Positions 26,642 through 35,142 of a stretch of 60,545 bases of DNA are shown one piece after another. The stretch comes from JAHJDS01 sp964569795 (GTDB lineage Bacteria; Desulfobacterota; Desulfarculia; Desulfarculales; JAHJDS01), in NCBI GenBank assembly GCA_964569795.1, contig CAZMVB010000025.1, positions 1 through 60,545 of the forward strand, in the 5' to 3' direction. A model generated the notes under the pieces. It had not been told where the DNA came from. It saw nothing but the letters and a program-made list of their open reading frames with translations, and did not search any database. The position numbers and the translations under genes are program-made. Numbering within the stretch: the first letter of the stretch is position 1; each line of letters begins with the position of its first letter.

Positions 26642-28195
26642 ATGACCGACAAACCCGACGACAAGGACACGGACAAGCCGGACGAGAAATTGTCTCTGGA
26701 CGACCTGATCGCCGAGGCCGAGGGTAAAAAACCGGAAAAAACCGTATCCGAGAAGCCGGCACCTGAAAAACCCGCCCCAGACAAACCGGCCGCCCCGACG
26801 CCGCCCCCGCCCCCTGTCAAGGACGCGGGCCCTCCCGAACCGCCGACGGCCAAACCCGCGGACACCGCACCGGCCACTCCGCCTAAAAGCGAGGTTCAGC
26901 CGCCGCCCAAGAGCGAGGCCAAACCCGAGGTGCCGCCCCTTCCCCCGCGCCAGGAGGCCCCGCCGGCCAAGCCCGCGCCCCCGCCGCCGCTGCCCTCGCA
27001 GCCCGAAGCGCCCCCGGTCCGGCCGGCCGCGCCGCCCCCCAAGGACGTGAAAGTCACGCCTCCGGGGCCCAAACCGCCCCTGCCCAAACGGGACGAGACG
27101 GCCGGTCCCATCGGACCCCCGCCCCGGGCCGAAAAGCCAGAGGAGGCCAAGCCGGCCCCGGCCAAGTTGCCGGCCGTGGCCACCGGTCCGTTGCACCTGG
27201 TCCTGCTGGCCGCCTCCTGGTTCGTGATGCTGGCCGGCATCTGGAGCAACTGGGCCCTGGTCGGCAACCCCTGGCTCAAGATCGGCCTGGTGCTCGCCCC
27301 GGCCGTGGCCCTGATACCGTCCATCGTGCTGTGGCGCAACACCTCCTGGACCTTCAAGACCGGACTGAGCTGCCTGATGGCCACCCTCATCGGCCTGACC
27401 CTGTGGGCCGCGCCCCTGGGCTGGTGGAAGGATCCGGGGCGGGTATTCAATCTGCTGGATTACCCGGGCACGGTCTTCATCCTGGTCATCCTCCTGGTCC
27501 TGAGCGTGGTGTGCATCGCCTTGTGGTGGGGCCTGTTCAAGCGGTACAAGATCGTGGCGGCGGTCCTGACCGTGATCACCCTCTACAGCCTCTACCCCCT
27601 GGTTTACGCCCTGGGACAGGAGCAGACCCTGTCCCATGTCTTCAACGATTCGGTCTGGCTGCTGATCAAGGTGCCGTGGTGGATCGACCCCCTGTACCTC
27701 CTGTTCGAGGTGGTCCTCCCCCTGGCCATGTTGGTGGCCCTGGTGACCTACTTCATCCGCCTGTTCGGGACCAGGAAGGCCCAGGTCTTTCTGTGGACCT
27801 TCCTCATCCTGGCCGCGGCCTCGGCCACCGGCTTCGCCTTCCTGAACACCGTGCCCCGCCAGGGCAAGGTCCTGCCTCATCTGCTCTCCCATACCACCGT
27901 GGCCCAACACCTCAGGATTCCCTCGCTCGACGACCGGGTCCAGGCCGTGAAGCGCCAGGTGGCCGACATGACGGCCGGCTTCTTCTTTGTTCGCGGCCTG
28001 GATCGCCTGGGCGGCGATGCGGTCCAGAAACTGGATCAGAACCTGAGGGACGCCGCCGCCCGCCGGAAACGGCAATTGATGGACATTGACAAGAAACTAA
28101 AGCAGATGGACCTCCAGAAAAAACGCCTGCTGGATATGAAGAAGAGGCTGCAACAAGAAGGCGCGGGGGGTCAGTCCTCCAGCGGCGCCAGATAA
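26642..28195 (+). CDS. Pro-rich polytopic membrane protein of unknown function
   Basis: 517-residue protein with three parts. Residues 1-~175 form a charged, Pro/Lys/Ala-rich cytoplasmic-looking region (repeated EKPAPEKPAP and PPPPP stretches). Residues ~180-420 contain about seven hydrophobic segments (starting LHLVLLAASWFVMLAGIW). The C-terminal ~60 residues are a basic, coiled-coil-like helix (KKLKQMDLQKKRLLDMKKRL). ATG 26642 has AGGAG upstream and a candidate promoter at 26588. A strong terminator follows, so it is probably monocistronic. No family was recognised. The low-complexity N-terminus and C-terminal coil suggest a scaffold or adaptor role, but that is speculation. Confidence 0.75.
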   Translation: MTDKPDDKDTDKPDEKLSLDDLIAEAEGKKPEKTVSEKPAPEKPAPDKPAAPTPPPPPVKDAGPPEPPTAKPADTAPATPPKSEVQPPPKSEAKPEVPPLPPRQEAPPAKPAPPPPLPSQPEAPPVRPAAPPPKDVKVTPPGPKPPLPKRDETAGPIGPPPRAEKPEEAKPAPAKLPAVATGPLHLVLLAASWFVMLAGIWSNWALVGNPWLKIGLVLAPAVALIPSIVLWRNTSWTFKTGLSCLMATLIGLTLWAAPLGWWKDPGRVFNLLDYPGTVFILVILLVLSVVCIALWWGLFKRYKIVAAVLTVITLYSLYPLVYALGQEQTLSHVFNDSVWLLIKVPWWIDPLYLLFEVVLPLAMLVALVTYFIRLFGTRKAQVFLWTFLILAAASATGFAFLNTVPRQGKVLPHLLSHTTVAQHLRIPSLDDRVQAVKRQVADMTAGFFFVRGLDRLGGDAVQKLDQNLRDAAARRKRQLMDIDKKLKQMDLQKKRLLDMKKRLQQEGAGGQSSSGAR

Positions 28196-28208
28196 CTTCG
28201 GAAACCGG

Positions 28209-28240
28209 CCCGGGTGACCGACGGTCACCCGGGTCTTTTT
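28209..28240 (+). terminator. Strong rho-independent terminator
   Basis: CCCGGGTGACC (28209-28219) and GGTCACCCGGG (28223-28233) form a perfect 11-bp stem with a GAC loop, followed by TCTTTTT (28234-28240). It separates the membrane protein gene from iorA. Confidence 0.92.
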
Positions 28241-28281
28241 GTGACCATGCACCACCTGTCAACCCCACAAGAGGATACCTT

Positions 28282-30339
28282 ATGCCCCCAAACGACGAAT
28301 TGATTCTCATGGGCAACGAGGCCATCGGCCGCGGACTGGTCGAATTCGGCTGCCATTTCGTGTCCGCCTATCCGGGTACGCCCAGTTCGGAGATCCTGCC
28401 CGCCGTGGTCCGTTTCAAGAAGGACGCCGACTGGGACCTCTACACCGAGTGGTCCATCAACGAGAAGGTCGCCCTGGAAACGGCCCTGGCCGTGACCTAC
28501 ACCGGCAAGCGGGCCGCCTGCGCCATGAAACAGGTCGGCCTGAACGTGGCCGCCGACCCGATGATGAGCGCCTCCTACATCGGCGTCATCGGCGGGTTCA
28601 TCATCATTTCCGCTGACGACCCGGGCCCCCATTCCTCCCAGACCGAGCAGGACACCCGGCTGTTCGCCATGCTGGCCAAGCTGCCCGTGTTCGACCCGGC
28701 CTCGCCGGCCGAGGCCCGGGACATGATCGGCCTGGCCTTCGAGTACAGCGAAAAGTACGAGATCCCGGTCCTGTTCCGGCCGACCCTGCGGATATGTCAC
28801 GCCCGGCAGAATATTTCGCTCCACAAGCCCCAAAATATCGAACGCCGGGCCGCCTTCCCCAAAAACCCCTTCCGCTGGGCGGCCACGCCCAAGTTCCGCC
28901 TGGGGCTGCACCATGAACTCAACGCCAAGCTGGACAGGATCGCGGCCGAACTGGGCGCCGACACGCGGCTCAACCGGATCGAACGGCCGCGGGACAAGGC
29001 CCCCCTGGGCATCATCGCCGCCGGCATCTCCTCGGCGGTGACCACCGACGTTTTGGGCGAGATAGGTCGGCTGGACGAAACGCCCCTGCTCCGGATCGCC
29101 ACGGCCTATCCCTTCCCCGAGAAGCTGGTCACCGACTTCATCGCCGCCTGCGACCGGGTCCTGGTCATCGAGGAGACCGATCCGGTCATCGAGATGCAGA
29201 TCCGGGACAAATCCAAGATCAGCGGCCGGCTGGACGGGACGGTGCCCGCCGCCGGGGAGCTGATGCCCGAGGTGATCGCCGAGGTCCTGGACCGCTTCCT
29301 GGAGCGGACCGAAGGCAAATCCACCGTCGTCCAGGTGCCCGACCAGGCCCCGCTGCGGCGGCCCAGCCTCTGCCCGGGCTGCCCCCACCGGGCCTCGTTC
29401 TACGCCATCCGCCGGGCCTTCCCGGACGGGGTGTATCCGTCGGACATCGGCTGCTACACCCTGGGGCTGAACCTGGGCGCGGTCGATACCTGCCACAACA
29501 TGGGCGCGGCCGTGTCCTTTGCCGCCTCGTTCGCCCACGCCTTCCGACTGGACGGCCAGAAAAGACCGGTCGTCGCCACCATCGGCGACTCGACCTTTTA
29601 TCACTCCGGCCTGGCCCCGCTGGTCAACGCCGTTTATAACGACGTCCGGTTCGTCCTGGTCATCCTGGACAACGAGATCACCGGCATGACCGGCATGCAG
29701 CCCACCCCCGAGTTCGGGGTCACCGCCGACGGTCCCGACCGGCCGGGCACGGCCGTGCCCCTCGAGGAGCTGATCGCCGGCTGCGGGGTGAAGCACATCG
29801 CCGAGGCCGATCCCTACGACGTCAAGAATTTCAGCAAAGTCCTCAAAAAGGCCTACCGGGCGGCCATGGAGCCGGAAGGCACCGCGGCCGTGGTCATCGC
29901 CCGGCACCCCTGCGTGGCCTTTCGCCAGGCCGACGCCGTGCCCGAACCGGTCAAGGTCGAGATCATCCAGGGCGACTTCGTCCCGGCCAAGGCCAGGGTC
30001 GAGGACCCGGACGGGAAATGCCTGTCCTGCAACCAGTGCGTCCTGGTCTGCCCGGCCGGGGCCGTGTCCAAACGGGGCGACAAGGACTACGTCATCGACG
30101 AGGCCAAATGCACCTCCTGCCGTCAGTGCGCCGCCGTCTGTCCGGTGGGGATCATCGCCCTGGAGCCGGCCGGGGCCTGCGTCGGCTGCGGCTATTGCCA
30201 GACCAACTACGAGTGCCCGGCCCTGATCGTCGGCCCGGGTGACCGGACCGTCATCGACCGCCGGATCTGCGTGGACTGCGGTCTGTGCCGCTTTGTCTGC
30301 GCCCACAACGCCATTCAGGTCGCCGGGGAGGAAAAGTGA
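28282..30339 (+). CDS. iorA: Indolepyruvate:ferredoxin oxidoreductase, alpha subunit
   Basis: Oxidatively decarboxylates aryl pyruvates (from aromatic amino acids) to aryl-acetyl-CoA with reduction of ferredoxin. N-terminal pyrimidine-binding domain begins MGNEAIGRGLVEFG with YPGTPSSEI. The TPP-binding domain carries CPGCPHRASFY (near 364) and the GDSTFYHSG...NDVRF motif. The C-terminus (residues ~580-680) holds four CxxCxxC-type clusters: CLSCNQCVLVCP, CTSCRQCAAVCP, CVGCGYCQTNYECP and CVDCGLCRFVCA, 16 Cys in all. The last two correspond to the usual IorA ferredoxin domain, so the first pair looks like an extra 2[4Fe-4S] module; the 685-residue length exceeds the ~650 that I recall as usual. 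Its stop overlaps iorB (TGATG). A marker of anaerobic metabolism. Confidence 0.95.
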   Translation: MPPNDELILMGNEAIGRGLVEFGCHFVSAYPGTPSSEILPAVVRFKKDADWDLYTEWSINEKVALETALAVTYTGKRAACAMKQVGLNVAADPMMSASYIGVIGGFIIISADDPGPHSSQTEQDTRLFAMLAKLPVFDPASPAEARDMIGLAFEYSEKYEIPVLFRPTLRICHARQNISLHKPQNIERRAAFPKNPFRWAATPKFRLGLHHELNAKLDRIAAELGADTRLNRIERPRDKAPLGIIAAGISSAVTTDVLGEIGRLDETPLLRIATAYPFPEKLVTDFIAACDRVLVIEETDPVIEMQIRDKSKISGRLDGTVPAAGELMPEVIAEVLDRFLERTEGKSTVVQVPDQAPLRRPSLCPGCPHRASFYAIRRAFPDGVYPSDIGCYTLGLNLGAVDTCHNMGAAVSFAASFAHAFRLDGQKRPVVATIGDSTFYHSGLAPLVNAVYNDVRFVLVILDNEITGMTGMQPTPEFGVTADGPDRPGTAVPLEELIAGCGVKHIAEADPYDVKNFSKVLKKAYRAAMEPEGTAAVVIARHPCVAFRQADAVPEPVKVEIIQGDFVPAKARVEDPDGKCLSCNQCVLVCPAGAVSKRGDKDYVIDEAKCTSCRQCAAVCPVGIIALEPAGACVGCGYCQTNYECPALIVGPGDRTVIDRRICVDCGLCRFVCAHNAIQVAGEEK

Positions 30340-30911
30340 TGTCTGACAACTTTCAGGCCGTGATCGCCGGAGTGGGGGGACAGGGGATTCTGTTTCTGAC
30401 CCGGGTCCTGGCCGCCCACGCCCGGACCCTGGGGTTGCCGGTCCTGGTGTCCGAGGTCCACGGCATGAGCCAGCGCGGCGGCTCGGTGGTCTCCCACCTC
30501 AAGGCCGGCGATTTCCAGAGCCCCCTGGTCCGCCAGGGCCGGGCCGACCTGGTTATCTCCCTGGAGCCGGGCGAGGCCGTCCGCAACCTGGGCTACCTGC
30601 GGCCGGCGGACAACGGGACCGCCGGCGCGGTCCTGCTGGTCAACGCCCCGGGCGACGGTTTCCTGTCCGACGAGGCCCGGGGGATCCTCGAGCAAACCGG
30701 GATCGACTTGTTCCGGATCGCCGCCGACCGGATCGCCCTGGCCAACAAGGCCCCCCTGTCGGCCAACCTGGTGGTCCTGGGGTTCGGCGCGGCCCGGGGG
30801 GCGGTGCCCTATGCCCCCCAGGACCTGTTGAACACGATCTTGACCATCAGTCCGCCCCGCTTTCAGAAGCAGAACCAAAAGCTCTTCCAATTGGGCGTCG
30901 AGGCCGCCTGA
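30339..30911 (+). CDS. iorB: Indolepyruvate:ferredoxin oxidoreductase, beta subunit
   Basis: 190-residue gamma-type subunit of the 2-oxoacid:ferredoxin oxidoreductase superfamily, partner of IorA. Typical sequence includes IAGVGGQGILFLTRVLA, the SEVHGMSQRGGSV motif and DLVISLEPGEAVRN. Start ATG 30339 overlaps the iorA stop by one base (TGATG), ensuring coupled translation and equal subunit supply. The frame is open upstream, but that part is an out-of-frame reading of iorA. A GC-rich hairpin follows the gene. Confidence 0.95.
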   Translation: MSDNFQAVIAGVGGQGILFLTRVLAAHARTLGLPVLVSEVHGMSQRGGSVVSHLKAGDFQSPLVRQGRADLVISLEPGEAVRNLGYLRPADNGTAGAVLLVNAPGDGFLSDEARGILEQTGIDLFRIAADRIALANKAPLSANLVVLGFGAARGAVPYAPQDLLNTILTISPPRFQKQNQKLFQLGVEAA

Positions 30912-30915
30912 GGGT

Positions 30916-30945
30916 CCGGGCCCGGGCGGATTCGGCCGGGCCCGG
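30916..30945 (+). terminator. GC-rich hairpin after iorB
   Basis: Two copies of the palindromic CCGGGCCCGG (30916-30925 and 30936-30945) can pair as a 10-bp stem with a 10-nt loop, directly downstream of iorB. No U-tract follows, so it may be a weak terminator or an RNA-stabilising stem. Confidence 0.5.
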
Positions 30946-30961
30946 CGGCCTCGAATCCATC

Positions 30962-30990
30962 TTGACTCGCCCCTGCGGGGGCCATATACT
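30962..30990 (+). promoter_or_regulatory. Near-consensus sigma-70 promoter with inverted repeat in spacer
   Basis: TTGACT (30962-30967), 17-bp spacer, TATACT (30985-30990), upstream of the TRAP operon. The spacer holds GCCCC...GGGGC, and both hexamers and the trailing GCC match the promoter at 9778. Confidence 0.8.
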
Positions 30991-31054
30991 GCCGACGACA
31001 CGTTTCGCCCGTTGCCGGGTGTGGGGGAATCAACCAAATCCAGGAGGGATATCC

Positions 31055-32080
31055 ATGCGTCGCCTATCTTTTATTATCGCCGTCGTGTTTGCGGTGACCC
31101 TGGGTCTGGGCGTGGCGGCCCAGGCCAAGATGGTCATCAAATTCGGGCACGTGGCGCCCCCGTTCCACGGTCAGGCCTGGGGCGTGGACGCCTTTGCCAA
31201 ATACGTCAAGGACAAGACCCACGGCCGGATCATCATCAAGACCTTCCCCTTCGGCCGCCTGGGCAACGAGCGGGCCATGACCCAGAAGACCCAGGCCGGC
31301 ACCATCCAGATCGCGGCCATCACCACGGCCGTGCTCAGCAACACGGTGCCCCAACTGGCCCTGTTCGACCTGCCCTTCATCTACCCTGACCGCAAGACGG
31401 CCTACGCCTTCCTGGACGACCCCGCGGTCCAGAGGCACTTCTTCAGGTATTTGCCCAAAAAGGGCCTGGTCGGCATCGGCTGGACCGAAAACGAGTTCCG
31501 GGACCTCAACACCCGGAAGCCGGTGTACAAGCCCAGCGACCTCAAGGGCATGAAGATGCGGGTCATGGTCAGCCCGGTTTATTTGGACACCTTCAGGGCC
31601 CTGGGGGCCTCGCCGGTGGGCATCCCCTTCCGGGACCTGTACAACGCCCTCCAGCGCGGCACGGTTGACGCCCAGGAGAACCCGTTCTTGACCTCGATCC
31701 TGATCAAGGCCACCGAGGTGGCCAAGAACGTCACCCTGACCAAGCACATCCTGACCGAGTGCGTCATCATCGTCAACAAGCGGTTCTGGTACAAACTGTC
31801 CCGCAAGGACAAGGCCATCTTCCGGGCCGCGGCCCGGCTGGCCATCAAGGTCAACCGCGCCCGCAACCGGGCCCTGGAAAAGAAGCTGCCCCGCTCCGGC
31901 ATCAGCGTCTGGCAATACGCCAAGAAGCACAAGGTCAAGGTCATCCGGCTGACCCCGGCCCAGCGGGCCGCCTTTGTCAAGGCCGTTCAGCCGGTCTGGA
32001 CCAAGTACCGGAAGAAGTTCCCCAAGGACTACGCCTTCTTCGTGAAGCGCGTCAAGTACTGGCACAAGAGGGTCAAGTAA
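31055..32080 (+). CDS. dctP: TRAP transporter solute-binding protein (DctP family)
   Basis: Periplasmic substrate receptor of a tripartite ATP-independent transporter, 341 residues. ATG 31055 is set by AGGAGGG at 31042-31048. A clear signal peptide ends at GVAAQA before KMVIKFGHVAPP. Family features include the conserved Arg region GMKMRVMVSPVY (binding carboxylate ligands in characterised DctP proteins), FRDLYNALQRGTVDAQENP and the C-terminal basic helix. It is first in an operon with DctQ- and DctM-like membrane subunits and has its own strong promoter. A stem-loop follows it, which would favour higher expression of the receptor. The ligand is probably an organic acid but is not deducible. 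Confidence 0.92.
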   Translation: MRRLSFIIAVVFAVTLGLGVAAQAKMVIKFGHVAPPFHGQAWGVDAFAKYVKDKTHGRIIIKTFPFGRLGNERAMTQKTQAGTIQIAAITTAVLSNTVPQLALFDLPFIYPDRKTAYAFLDDPAVQRHFFRYLPKKGLVGIGWTENEFRDLNTRKPVYKPSDLKGMKMRVMVSPVYLDTFRALGASPVGIPFRDLYNALQRGTVDAQENPFLTSILIKATEVAKNVTLTKHILTECVIIVNKRFWYKLSRKDKAIFRAAARLAIKVNRARNRALEKKLPRSGISVWQYAKKHKVKVIRLTPAQRAAFVKAVQPVWTKYRKKFPKDYAFFVKRVKYWHKRVK

Positions 32081-32118
32081 GATCCAGGCGGGGGGTCAAC
32101 GCCCTCCTCGGTAACGTA

Positions 32119-32158
32119 CCCGGCGCCGGGGCCGATTCGTTGCGGCTTCGGCGCCGGG
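32119..32158 (+). promoter_or_regulatory. Intercistronic stem-loop between dctP and dctQ
   Basis: CCCGGCGCC (32119-32127) pairs with GGCGCCGGG (32150-32158); an inner GCCG/CGGC stem lies in the loop. It has no U-tract. A stem of this kind after a binding-protein gene commonly protects the upstream mRNA or attenuates readthrough into the permease genes; that role is inferred here. Confidence 0.5.
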
Positions 32159-32174
32159 AATCTATGGTGAGACC

Positions 32175-33143
32175 GTGTCCACGACCCACGGCCCGACCCA
32201 GCCCGGCGCCCCGGCCGGATCGTTTCGGCTGACCGGACTGGGACTGATCCTCTCCGGTTTTTTGGTCTGGCTGCCGCTCCTGGTGACGCTGGTCGGCCGA
32301 CTCGGTGCTGTGGACAAGACGGCCCAGCATTACTGGTGGTTTTTGGGCTGGGGAGCGGCCCTGTTCGGCCTGGGGATCGCCCAGGCGTGTGCCTTCAACC
32401 CTCGCCGGTTCAACGCCGCCTGGCTGGCCGTCCTGGCCGGGCTGTTCGGCGTGGTCGCGCCCCTGCTGATGGTCCTGTCCGATCGACTGGGGATTTTCGG
32501 CGACGTCAAGATCGCGATCCATTTCCAATGGGGCTTCTGGTGGATCGCGGGCTGTTATCTGCTGGCCGGGTCATTCCTCGTCGCCGGCCGGAACACGGCC
32601 AACCGCCTCGACCCGGAACCGGCCTCCCTATGGGGCCGGACCGTCCGGGCCTTCAACCTCTTCGAGGAGTCCAGCGTCGTCTGGGTCCTTCTCATCCTGT
32701 CCCTGATCAAGTTCGTGGACGTCATCGGCCGCAAGTTCTTCGGGGAGTCCTTTGCCTGGTTCGCCGAGGTCGCCCATCTGGGGGTCGTCTATATGGTCTT
32801 CCTGGGGGCCTCCCTGGGGGTCAAGTACGGCGTCCACTTCACCATGGACCTGGCGGTGAACAATTTGCCCGGCCGGACCGCCGAGGCGGTCCAGGCGCTG
32901 ATGAACCTGCTCTCGGCCGTCCTGTTCGCCATCGTCGTCTGGGCGGCCGTCAAGTACGGCTTTCAGGTCATGGGCTGGGGCAACCAGACGCCCATCTTCA
33001 AGATCAACAAGGGGTGGGGTTACTTCCTGCTCGGGTTTCTGAGCCTCAACATCACCGTCCGGTTCTTCATGGTCGCCTGGCGGCACCTGGCGGCCATGGT
33101 CCGGATCACCCGGGAAGAGGCCGCGGAGGACTCCCATGTTTGA
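32175..33143 (+). CDS. dctQ: TRAP small permease (DctQ-like) with N-terminal membrane extension
   Basis: 322-residue membrane protein starting at GTG 32175. The DctQ core lies in the C-terminal half (residues ~155-310, four hydrophobic segments) with family-like VDVIGRKFFGESFAW, EVAHLGVVYMVFLGASLG and HFTMDLAVNNLP. The N-terminal ~150 residues add about four further hydrophobic segments not found in ordinary DctQ proteins of ~160-180 residues. DctQ couples to DctM in the sodium-driven transporter. The gene overlaps dctM by 8 bp. Whether the extension is a sensor, docking domain or simple addition is unknown. Confidence 0.82.
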   Translation: MSTTHGPTQPGAPAGSFRLTGLGLILSGFLVWLPLLVTLVGRLGAVDKTAQHYWWFLGWGAALFGLGIAQACAFNPRRFNAAWLAVLAGLFGVVAPLLMVLSDRLGIFGDVKIAIHFQWGFWWIAGCYLLAGSFLVAGRNTANRLDPEPASLWGRTVRAFNLFEESSVVWVLLILSLIKFVDVIGRKFFGESFAWFAEVAHLGVVYMVFLGASLGVKYGVHFTMDLAVNNLPGRTAEAVQALMNLLSAVLFAIVVWAAVKYGFQVMGWGNQTPIFKINKGWGYFLLGFLSLNITVRFFMVAWRHLAAMVRITREEAAEDSHV

Positions 33144-35139
33144 TCCGGCCGTGATCGGATTGACCGCCGTGGCGGCGGTCAAATCCACGGGTACCCCCCT
33201 GGTCATCTGGGTGCTCCACGGCCTGGCCGCGGCGACGGTCGTCTTCATGGCCGTCCTGACGTCTCGGGGGGTCCCCTCGAGCAAGGTCGTCTCCCTCGGT
33301 CTGGCCGCCCTGTTCCTGATCGAGGCCTTTCCCCTGGGACAGATCTTCGGCGTGCCTCCGCTGATCACGACCATGATCGTCTGCTTCTTCGGCCTGCTCC
33401 TGGGGGGCATGGCCATCGCCGTGATGCTGCTCGCGACCACCCTGATCTGCCTCCTGATCTTCACCGGCACCTCGCCCCTGGACGTGGCCATCACCATGTA
33501 CACCAAGCTGGACAACGAGGTCCTGCTCTGCGTGCCCTTCTTCATCCTGGCCGGCGGGATCATGACCGAGGGCTCGCTGGCCCGGCGGCTGATCAACGTG
33601 GTCAACGTCCTGTTCGGTTTCCTGCCCGGCGGCCTGGCCATCGCCACCATCAGCGGCTGCGCCGTGTTCGCCCTGCTTTCCGGCTCGTCCCCGGCCACGG
33701 TGGTGGCCATCGGCTCGATCATGATCCCGGCCCTGATCAAGGCCAACTACGGCGAGCGGTTTTCGATCGGCCTGGTGACCAACGCCGGGTCCCTGGGGAT
33801 CGTCTTCCCGCCCTCGATCCCGATGATCCTGTACTGCATGGTCATGAGCGTCAGCGTCGAGAAGCTGTTCATGGCCGGATTCATCCCCGGGGTCCTGATC
33901 ACGAGCGTGTTCGTGGGCTACACCTTTTTGATGGCCCTCAAACACAAGTGGCGGAGCCAGGTGACCTACAGCCGCCAGGAGGCCCTCAAAATTTTGGCCG
34001 ACGGCATCCCGGGATTGTTCCTGCCGGTGGTGGTCCTGGGCGGGATCTACTTCGGGGTCTTCACCCCGACCGAGGCCGCCGCGGTGAGCGTGATCTACGC
34101 CCTGGTGGTCGAGTTGTGCTTCACCCGGGACCTGAAGTTCAAGGACCTGACCCGGGTCTGCCGCGAGGCGGCCATCCTGTCGGCCTGCCTGCTGTTCATC
34201 CTGACCGCCGCCTTCGCCTTTATCGAACTTTTGGACACCGAGGGTATTCCCGGCCAGATGGCCGCCTTCATCCAGCACGTGCTGCCCGCCTTCCCCCACT
34301 GGCCCTGGCTCTTTCCCGATATCATCAATTACGCCGACTGGCCCCATGCCACCCGGGCGGCCCTGCATTATTTCCTGCCCCTGGGCATGAATCCCTGGTG
34401 GATCTTCATGAGCATGGTCGTGGTCCTGTTCCTGATCATGGGCACGGTCATGGAAAACGTCTCGGCCATGCTCATCCTGTCACCCATCTTCGCCGGCACC
34501 CTGGCCGCCCTGAACATCAACCTGATCCACTTCGGCGTGGTCATGGTCATGGTCATCGAGTTCGGCTTCCTGACCCCGCCCTTTGGCCTGAACCTGTTCG
34601 TGACCATGGGTCTGACCAAGAAGAGCCTGGTCGAGGTGGCCCGGGCCTCGGCGCCCTTTTTGGCCTTGCTGCTCGGCTGCGTGGTCATAATCAGTTTCAT
34701 CCCCGATGTTTCCCTGATCCTGCCCCGCCTGCTGGGCGGCGACCTGACGCCCGAGCTCCTGGTCGGCCTCGAGCTGGTGCTGATCCTCGGGGGGACGGCC
34801 ATCTTCGGGGTCTTTTACGTCCTGTGCGCCATCAGCCTGGTCAAGATGGCCCGCGAGCTGGGCCTGGATCAGCGCTGGCGGGCCTGGGTGCCTGTCGTGA
34901 ACTGGCATTTCCTGTGCCGGGTGGCCGGCAAACCGGGTTGGTGGTTCTGGTTGTTACTGGCGCCAGGGGTCAACCTGGTGGTCCTGACCTACCTGCTCAT
35001 CAGGATCTTCCAGCGGATGGGCGTTTCGGGCTGGTACACCCTGCTCCTGCTGATCCCGGGACTCAACCTGGTGGTCCCGGTGGTCCTGGCCTTTTTCGGT
35101 CCGCCGCGGCCCCGGCAGACCGAACCGGTCCCGGCCTGA
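33136..35139 (+). CDS. dctM: TRAP large permease (DctM-like) fused to a C-terminal membrane domain
   Basis: 667-residue protein, much longer than the ~430 residues usual for DctM. The transport core has the family pattern: FFILAGGIMTEGSLARRL, SGSSPATVVAIGSIMIP, NAGSLGIVFPPSIPMILY, GVFTPTEAAAVSVIYAL and EFGFLTPPFGLNLFV. A ~30-residue insert (around PDIINYADWPHATR) precedes NPWWIFMSMVV. After a membrane segment at ~545-570 the last ~95 residues form a separate domain: RAWVPVVNWHFLCRVAGKPG, WWFWLLLAPGVNLVVL and LLLIPGLNLVVPVVLAFFG. Its W-P-N / AGKPGWW / PGVN pattern resembles the DUF5684-type small membrane domain. It overlaps dctQ and completes the transporter. Confidence 0.85.
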   Translation: MFDPAVIGLTAVAAVKSTGTPLVIWVLHGLAAATVVFMAVLTSRGVPSSKVVSLGLAALFLIEAFPLGQIFGVPPLITTMIVCFFGLLLGGMAIAVMLLATTLICLLIFTGTSPLDVAITMYTKLDNEVLLCVPFFILAGGIMTEGSLARRLINVVNVLFGFLPGGLAIATISGCAVFALLSGSSPATVVAIGSIMIPALIKANYGERFSIGLVTNAGSLGIVFPPSIPMILYCMVMSVSVEKLFMAGFIPGVLITSVFVGYTFLMALKHKWRSQVTYSRQEALKILADGIPGLFLPVVVLGGIYFGVFTPTEAAAVSVIYALVVELCFTRDLKFKDLTRVCREAAILSACLLFILTAAFAFIELLDTEGIPGQMAAFIQHVLPAFPHWPWLFPDIINYADWPHATRAALHYFLPLGMNPWWIFMSMVVVLFLIMGTVMENVSAMLILSPIFAGTLAALNINLIHFGVVMVMVIEFGFLTPPFGLNLFVTMGLTKKSLVEVARASAPFLALLLGCVVIISFIPDVSLILPRLLGGDLTPELLVGLELVLILGGTAIFGVFYVLCAISLVKMARELGLDQRWRAWVPVVNWHFLCRVAGKPGWWFWLLLAPGVNLVVLTYLLIRIFQRMGVSGWYTLLLLIPGLNLVVPVVLAFFGPPRPRQTEPVPA

Positions 35140-35142
35140 CCG

